The notes under the pieces are model-generated. The model saw nothing but the letters and a program-made list of their open reading frames with translations. It was not told the DNA's origin and did not search any database. A program made the position numbers and the translations under genes. A stretch of 64,000 nucleotides of DNA from Streptomyces marincola (GTDB lineage Bacteria > Actinomycetota > Actinomycetes > Streptomycetales > Streptomycetaceae). The stretch's first letter is position 1. Each line of letters begins with the position of its first letter. The DNA lies in contig NZ_CP084541.1 of assembly GCF_020410765.1 (NCBI RefSeq), forward strand, positions 620,001 to 684,000. Direction: 5' to 3'. Of this stretch, positions 58,575-64,000 are shown one piece after another.

Positions 58575-61500
58575 GTGGCCGAACCTGTGGCAGAAGAAGC
58601 GAACGCCGTCGCGATCGTGGGCGCCGCGTGCCGGATGCCGGGCGGCGTCCACGACCTGGCCGGCCTGTGGGACGTGCTGGACCGGGGCCGTGACCTGGTG
58701 ACAAGCGCGCCGCCGGACCGTTTCGGCACCGGCATGGACCTCGCCGGGGCCTGGCCGGGGGCCGGCCGGGACACGTTCGGCGGATTCCTCGACGACGTGA
58801 GCGGATTCGACGCGGAATTCTTCGGCATTTCGCCCCGCGAGGCGGCACGCATCGACCCGCAGCAACGCCTGCTGCTCGAACTCGCGGTCGAGGCATTGGA
58901 CGACGCCGGGCAGGACCGGGCGGCACTCGCGGGCTCCGACACGGGCGTGTTCATCGGCATCTCCGGCCACGACTACGCCGATCTCCAGGCCGCCGACCCG
59001 GCCGGGATCAACGCCTGGACCATGGCGGGCGGCGCCGCGGCCAACGCGGCCAACCGCATCTCCTGGACCATGGACTGGCACGGGGTGAGCACGGCCGTCG
59101 ACACGGCGTGCTCGTCCTCCCTCACCGCGCTGCACCTGGCCTGCGGGCACCTGCTGGCAGGACGCTCCCGCGCCGTGCTCGCCGGCGGCGTGAGCGTGCT
59201 GCTCAGCCCGGTGCCGTTCCTGGGGTTCTCCGCCGCCGCCATGCTGTCGCCGACCGGGCGGTGCCGGCCCTTCGCCGCGGACGCCGACGGGTACGTGCGG
59301 GCCGAGGGCGGCGGCGCGGTGCTGCTGAAACGGCTCCCCGACGCGCTCGCCGACGGCGACCGCGTGCACGGCGTCGTCCTGGCGACGGGCGCGAACAGCG
59401 ACGGGCGGACGGCCGGCCTGTCCGTGCCCAACTCCGCCGCGCAGGAAGCCCTGTTGCGCGACACCTACGCCCGCGCCGGGGTGCCTCCCGACGACCTCGT
59501 CTACGTCGAGGCGCACGGCACGGGCACGCCCGCGGGCGACCCGATCGAGTGCGCCGCGCTCGGGCACGCGCTGGGCAGGGCCCGCACGGGCGGGCCGCTT
59601 CCCGTGGGATCGGTGAAGGGCAACCTCGGGCACCTGGAGTGCGCCTCGGGGATGGCCGGGCTCTTCAAGGCCCTGCTGGTCCTCCGCCACGGCCGCATCC
59701 CGCCCACCGTGCACGCCGAACCGCGCAACCCGCGCATTCCGTTCGACGACTTCGGTCTCGTGCCCGTGCCCGAGGCGCGGCCCCTGCCCCCCGGCCCCGC
59801 CAGGCCCGTGATCGGCGTCAACTCCTTCGGCTTCGGCGGCGCCAACGCGCACGCCGTGCTCGCACCGCCCCCCGCTCCCCCGCCGCCGCCCGCCGCCGCG
59901 GCGCGCCCCCGGCACCTGCCGCTCCTCGTCTCCGGCCGCACCCCGCGCGCCCTCGCCGCGGCGGCGGGCCGCATGGCCGACCGGCTGGCGGCGGCCGGTC
60001 CCGGCGCGTTCTACGACACCGCCTGGACCGCCACCAGGCGGCGCGCGCACCACGAGCACCGCGCCGCCGTGCTCGCGGACTCCCCCGCCGTCGCGGAACG
60101 CGCCCTGCGCGCCCTCGCCGAGGGCCGCCGCGCCCCCTGCGCCGCGACGGCGGCGGCGGTGGGGCGCGGCAGGACGGTGTTCGTCTTCTCCGGCAACGGG
60201 TCCCAGTGGCCGGGGATGGGCGCGCGGCTCCTCGCCCGTGAAGAAACGTTCGCGGCGGCCGTCGACGAGGTCGACCGGGAGCTGTCCCGGCACCTGGGCT
60301 GGTCGGTGGCCGACACGCTCGCCGCGGGCCCGCACCCCGCCCCCGACCTCGCGGACGCGGCCGTGGCCCAGCCGCTGCTGTTCGCCTACCAGGCGGGCCT
60401 GACCGCGCTGCTGCGCGAGCACGGCCTGGTGCCCGACGCGGTGCTCGGCCACAGCGTCGGCGAGATCGCCGCCGCGTGGGCGGCGGGCGCGCTCGACCTG
60501 CCCGCGGCCGCGCTCGTCCTCGCCGCGCGCGGCAGGACGCAGAACGCCACGGCGGGCAGCGGCCGGATGGCGGCCGTCGGACTCCCCGAGCGCGAGGCCA
60601 GGAAGGCGCTGACCGCGTTCGGCGGCCGCGTGGAGATCGCCGGCGTCAACAGCCCGCGTGACGTCACCCTGGTCGGCCCGGCCGGCGACCTCGCCGCGCT
60701 GGGGCGCCGACTCGCCGCCAGGGACGTCTTCTTCCGCATGCTCGATCTCGACTACCCCTACCACAGCCGGGCCATGGACCCCATCGAGGAGCCGCTGCGC
60801 GCCGCCCTGGCCGGGCTGCGTCCGCGACGGCCAGGACTGCCGTTCGCCTCGGGGGTGACCGGGACCCTCGTCGGGGACGCGGCCCTGGACGCGGGCCACT
60901 GGTGGCGCAACGTCCGCGAGCCGGTGCTGTTCGCCGACGCCACCGAGGCGCTGCTCGCCGAGGGCTGCGACGTCCTGGTCGAGATCGGGCCGCACCCGGT
61001 GCTCGCGCCGTACCTGCGCCGCATCACGAACCTGCGGGCCGAGCCCGCCGCCGTCGTGCCCACCTGCCGCCGCGACGACGACGGCCAGGACCGCGTGCGG
61101 CACGCGGTGGCCAGGGCGCTCGCCGCCGGAGCGCGCGCCGACTGGGCCGCCGTCTTCCCCGAACCGGGGCGCGTGGTCGACCTGCCCGCCTACCCGTGGC
61201 AGCGCGAGCGGCACTGGAACGGCACTCCCGCGTGGTGGTCGCGCGGGCGGGGCGGCGGCCACGACGGCCTCGGCGAGGGCGCCGGCGAGGACGGCGGGCC
61301 GCACCCGCTGCTCGGCACCCGGCTGCCGACGCGGGACGCGGCCTGGTCGGGGTCCCCGCACGCCGCCCGCGTGCCGTGGCTGGCCGACCACCGGGTGGAC
61401 GGGCTCGTCGTGCTGCCCGGCGCGGCCTACCTGGAGATGGGTTTCGCCGCCGCCGGCCGGCTCGCCCCTGGGCCCGTCGAGGTGACGCACCTGGCCATCG

Positions 61501-64000
61501 GCCGCGCCATGGTCCTGCCCGGCGGCGACGCGCGGGAGCCGGGGCCGCGCGTGCAGGTCGCGGCGGACCGCGACGGGCAGGCGCTGCGGATCTCGACGCG
61601 CGCGTCCGAGGACGCCGAGTGGCGCGAGCACGCCCGCTGCCGGGCGCGCCGCCTGCTGCGCGACCGGCCCGCGCCACTGGACGTGGCCGCGATCCGCGAC
61701 CGGCTCGCCGCGCGGCCGGACGCGGCGCGCGCCTACGGGCGGGCGGCGCGGCGCGGCCTCGCGCTCGGGCCCGCGTTCCGGGTCGTCGAGCGGCTGTGGG
61801 CGGGGGACGGGGAGGCCCTGGCCGCCTACGCGGGCGAGGTGGACACGGCCGGCTACCGCGCGCACCCGGCGCTGCTCGACGCCGTGATGCAGACGGGCGC
61901 CTTCCTCGCGGCCGAACTCACCGGCCGCGACGCGCTGTTCCTGCCCGCCGCCGTGGACGCCGCGCGCAGCTGGGACCGGCTGCCGAACCGGGGCTGGCTG
62001 CACGCGCGCTGCCGCGAGACCACCGGTCATGAGGTCACCTGGGACGTCACGGTCACCGACGGGACCGGACGGGTCGTGATGGAGCTCGCCGGCTGCCGGC
62101 TGCGCGTGCTGGCGCGCGCCGGGCAGGCCGCGCAGCGGCTGGCGACCGTGCTGCGCGCCGCGCCGCGGCCGGACACGGCGGCGGCCCGCTGCCCGCTGCC
62201 CGCGCCGGGCGCGCTGCTGGCGGCCAGCGCGGCGGAACGCGCCGCCCTGGCCGCGGCGCACCGGGCCGGCCGGCCGGCCGCGGCGCGGGACGCGGCCCGG
62301 GACGTCCAGGCGCACCTCGCGGCCCGCGCGCTGGCCCGGCTGGTCCCCGGCACGGCGGACATCACCGTGCCCGGCCTGCTGGCCGCCGGGGTGCGGCCCG
62401 CGTACGCGGGCCTGTGCCGGCTGCTGCTCGGCCTCGCCGAGCGGCGCGGGCTGCTCGTGCCGCGGCCCGGGAGCCCCGAGCCCGCCTGGCGCCGGGCCGT
62501 GCCGCCCGCGCCCGCCGCCGCGGTGCGCGCGGCGCTCGCGGGGCCGCTGGCGGGCGAGCCGGCGGCGGTGGCCCTGTTCGCGCACTGCGGGGAGCACCTG
62601 GCCGACGTGCTGCTCGGGCGCGTCGATCCGGTGGAGGTGCTGTTCGCGGACGCGGACCGGCACCTGGTCGAGCAGTTCTACGGCGACACGGCGGACTGCC
62701 GGTTCCACAACGGGACGGCGCGCGCCCTGCTGCGGGCCGCGGTCGCGCGGTGGCCGGCCGATCAGCCGCTGCGCGTGCTCGAAGTGGGCGGCGGCACGGG
62801 CGGCATGACGGCCGAGCTGATCGGCGTGCTGCCGCCGGAGCGGACCAGGTACGTCTTCACCGACGTGTCCGCCGCCTTCCTGCCGCGCGCGCGGGCCAGG
62901 TTCGCCGGGCACGACTTCGTCGAGTACCGCACGCTCGACCTGGCGGGCGACCCGGTCGCGCAGGGCCTGCCCGAGGGCGGCTTCGACCTGGTGGTCGCGG
63001 CCAACTCCCTGCACGTGCCGCCCGACCTGCGGGTCTGCCTGCGCAATGTCGCGCGGCTGCTCGCGGACGGCGGTCAGCTGCTGGCGTTCGAGTTCCACGA
63101 CGCGAGTCTCGGCGCGGTCGCCTTCGGCCTGCTCGACGGCTTCTGGGCGTTCACCGACGGCGAGTTGCGCGCCGACTCGCCGCTGCTGTCCGCGCGGCGC
63201 TGGACCGAGGTGCTGGCCGAGTGCGGCTTCGACGGGGCGTGCCGGGCCGGCGACGAGGCCGGGCCGGGCGCGGAGCCGGCGATGTCGGTGCTGCTGGCCC
63301 GCAGGACGCCGCGGGCGCCGCGGCCCCCGGGGGTGCCGGGGCCGCGCCGCCCGGCGCCGCCCACCGCGGAACCGGCGCCCGGCGCCGCCCCCTTCCTCCC
63401 GCCCTTCCTCCCGTCCTGCCCCCCGTCCTTCCTCGTGGCCGCCGAACGGCCCGACGCGCCGCTCGCCCGCGCGCTGGCCGCGGCCCTTGGGCCGGCGGCC
63501 GGCGGCCCGGTGCCCGTGGTGCCGGCGGAGGAGGCGGCGCGGCGGGCGGACGAGGCGGCCGGGGCGCGCGGCGAGGGGCCGCACGTCGTGCTCCTGCTCG
63601 ACGAGGACCCGGCCGCGGCGGCGCCGCACGCGGCGCTCGACGAGGCGGTGCGGCGCACCGGCGTGCTGGCCGCGCTCGCGGCCCGCGAAACGTTCGTCTC
63701 CGCGCCCGGTGCCGCGCTCACCCTGGTCACCCGGCCGTGCGCGGCCCTGCCCGCGCCCGAGGGCGTGTCCCACGTGCGGGACGCGGCGGCGTGGGCGGCG
63801 GCCCGCACGTTCGGCAACGAGCGGCCGTCGGTGGCCGTCCGCCGGATCTCCCTGCACCGCGGGCCCGACCCGGCCGCCGACGCCGCGCGGCTCGCCCTTG
63901 AGGTGCTGCGGCCCGCGGACGGCGACGAGATCGTGCTGACCCGGCGCGGGCGCTTCGTGCCCCGCCTGCTGCCCCTGCCCGCCGCCGTCGCCGGTGGCGG
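58575..64000 (+). CDS. Type I polyketide synthase, KS-AT-DH-cMT-..., partial
   Basis: At least 1808 codons, open at the right edge. KS: Cys179 in VDTACSSSL, His314 in EAHGTGT, His353 in KGNLGH. AT: Ser627 in GHSVGE and His730 in DYPYHS; GHSVGE favours malonyl-CoA. DH: His939 in LADHRVDG and Asp1102 in HPALLDAV. C-methyltransferase: SAM motif VLEVGGGTGG at 1401-1410. After about residue 1620 a Rossmann-like stretch (AARTFGNERPSVAVRRISLH) begins the reductive region. There is no N-terminal docking helix or loading domain. GTG 58575 has GGAG eight bases upstream. The order resembles iterative highly reducing PKSs; ER, KR and ACP should follow outside the window. Confidence 0.93.
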   Translation, partial: MAEPVAEEANAVAIVGAACRMPGGVHDLAGLWDVLDRGRDLVTSAPPDRFGTGMDLAGAWPGAGRDTFGGFLDDVSGFDAEFFGISPREAARIDPQQRLLLELAVEALDDAGQDRAALAGSDTGVFIGISGHDYADLQAADPAGINAWTMAGGAAANAANRISWTMDWHGVSTAVDTACSSSLTALHLACGHLLAGRSRAVLAGGVSVLLSPVPFLGFSAAAMLSPTGRCRPFAADADGYVRAEGGGAVLLKRLPDALADGDRVHGVVLATGANSDGRTAGLSVPNSAAQEALLRDTYARAGVPPDDLVYVEAHGTGTPAGDPIECAALGHALGRARTGGPLPVGSVKGNLGHLECASGMAGLFKALLVLRHGRIPPTVHAEPRNPRIPFDDFGLVPVPEARPLPPGPARPVIGVNSFGFGGANAHAVLAPPPAPPPPPAAAARPRHLPLLVSGRTPRALAAAAGRMADRLAAAGPGAFYDTAWTATRRRAHHEHRAAVLADSPAVAERALRALAEGRRAPCAATAAAVGRGRTVFVFSGNGSQWPGMGARLLAREETFAAAVDEVDRELSRHLGWSVADTLAAGPHPAPDLADAAVAQPLLFAYQAGLTALLREHGLVPDAVLGHSVGEIAAAWAAGALDLPAAALVLAARGRTQNATAGSGRMAAVGLPEREARKALTAFGGRVEIAGVNSPRDVTLVGPAGDLAALGRRLAARDVFFRMLDLDYPYHSRAMDPIEEPLRAALAGLRPRRPGLPFASGVTGTLVGDAALDAGHWWRNVREPVLFADATEALLAEGCDVLVEIGPHPVLAPYLRRITNLRAEPAAVVPTCRRDDDGQDRVRHAVARALAAGARADWAAVFPEPGRVVDLPAYPWQRERHWNGTPAWWSRGRGGGHDGLGEGAGEDGGPHPLLGTRLPTRDAAWSGSPHAARVPWLADHRVDGLVVLPGAAYLEMGFAAAGRLAPGPVEVTHLAIGRAMVLPGGDAREPGPRVQVAADRDGQALRISTRASEDAEWREHARCRARRLLRDRPAPLDVAAIRDRLAARPDAARAYGRAARRGLALGPAFRVVERLWAGDGEALAAYAGEVDTAGYRAHPALLDAVMQTGAFLAAELTGRDALFLPAAVDAARSWDRLPNRGWLHARCRETTGHEVTWDVTVTDGTGRVVMELAGCRLRVLARAGQAAQRLATVLRAAPRPDTAAARCPLPAPGALLAASAAERAALAAAHRAGRPAAARDAARDVQAHLAARALARLVPGTADITVPGLLAAGVRPAYAGLCRLLLGLAERRGLLVPRPGSPEPAWRRAVPPAPAAAVRAALAGPLAGEPAAVALFAHCGEHLADVLLGRVDPVEVLFADADRHLVEQFYGDTADCRFHNGTARALLRAAVARWPADQPLRVLEVGGGTGGMTAELIGVLPPERTRYVFTDVSAAFLPRARARFAGHDFVEYRTLDLAGDPVAQGLPEGGFDLVVAANSLHVPPDLRVCLRNVARLLADGGQLLAFEFHDASLGAVAFGLLDGFWAFTDGELRADSPLLSARRWTEVLAECGFDGACRAGDEAGPGAEPAMSVLLARRTPRAPRPPGVPGPRRPAPPTAEPAPGAAPFLPPFLPSCPPSFLVAAERPDAPLARALAAALGPAAGGPVPVVPAEEAARRADEAAGARGEGPHVVLLLDEDPAAAAPHAALDEAVRRTGVLAALAARETFVSAPGAALTLVTRPCAALPAPEGVSHVRDAAAWAAARTFGNERPSVAVRRISLHRGPDPAADAARLALEVLRPADGDEIVLTRRGRFVPRLLPLPAAVAGG

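Noticed and set aside
58440..63857. Open frame of about 1800 codons on the minus strand opposite the PKS
   Set aside because: It is an antisense artefact of extreme GC bias: it shows Gly/Arg/Val-rich low complexity with no family motifs, while the plus strand carries ordered PKS domains.
1..64000. CRISPR array, rRNA operon, insertion sequence or replication origin
   Set aside because: No regularly spaced repeats, rRNA-like sequence, transposase motifs or DnaA-box cluster were seen.

Overview
The window is high-GC actinobacterial DNA, almost certainly Streptomyces or a close relative. The evidence is extreme third-position GC bias with frequent GTG starts, mycothiol ligase (mshC), a mycobacterial-type proteasomal ATPase (arc/mpa), two chaplin genes, a DUF397 relic, a SARP regulator and a modular-type polyketide synthase. 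From memory, the order arc - ferredoxin - trmI - M50 protease - RecB nuclease - response regulator - HAD - metH - gylR - glpF/K/D - PAC2 - mshC - PI-kinase-like - DUF3090 - phosphoglycerate mutase - chaplins - M20 peptidase follows the Streptomyces coelicolor chromosome core (about SCO1648 to SCO1676); this was not checked by search.

Layout. 1-7.2 kb: the proteasome-associated ATPase on the minus strand, a divergent 3Fe-4S ferredoxin, tRNA m1A58 methyltransferase, site-2 protease, RecB-like nuclease and an orphan response regulator. 7.2-11.5 kb: a HAD phosphatase and cobalamin-dependent methionine synthase. 11.7-16.7 kb: the glycerol regulon gylR-glpF-glpK-glpD, with two matching palindromic operators that I read as GylR sites. 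16.9-25.5 kb: PAC2 protein, mshC and a conserved minus-strand cassette, then a divergent F420-type oxidoreductase and an aldo/keto reductase coupled to a degenerate RecD-like protein. 25.5-29.2 kb: an acidic hypothetical protein, DUF5703, chaplins chpC and chpH, and an M20 peptidase.

29.3-32 kb: tRNA-Leu(GAG) followed by accessory DNA. It holds a translationally coupled MazG-like/DEDDh exonuclease pair, a frameshifted DUF397 gene and a Phd/RelE toxin-antitoxin module. 32-37.9 kb: a zinc-ribbon miniprotein, a ribbon-helix-helix regulator with a repeat-rich upstream region, DUF4097 plus a DrrAB-type exporter, a threonine-synthase-like enzyme, and a PPOX/MerR pair around a perfect MerR-type operator. 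38-42.4 kb: secreted amidase, secreted GH43 and a 3-hydroxyisobutyryl-CoA hydrolase. 42.9-46 kb: a large SARP-NB-ARC-TPR regulator flanked by non-coding stretches. 46.5-55.8 kb: GNAT-NUDIX fusion, alpha/beta hydrolase, a Tat-exported sugar isomerase with a secreted sugar dehydrogenase-PKD protein, VanZ, cupin, GNAT and GH5 cellulase.

56-64 kb: the probable edge of a biosynthetic cluster. A molybdenum-cofactor-sulfurase-like PLP enzyme and a GNAT protein lead to a type I PKS that runs off the window. Its visible domain order is KS-AT-DH-C-methyltransferase followed by the start of a reductive region. A cis-AT PKS with an embedded C-methyltransferase is unusual for Streptomyces and is the most interesting item here. 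Many intergenic gaps carry strong GC-rich hairpins that act plausibly as terminators.
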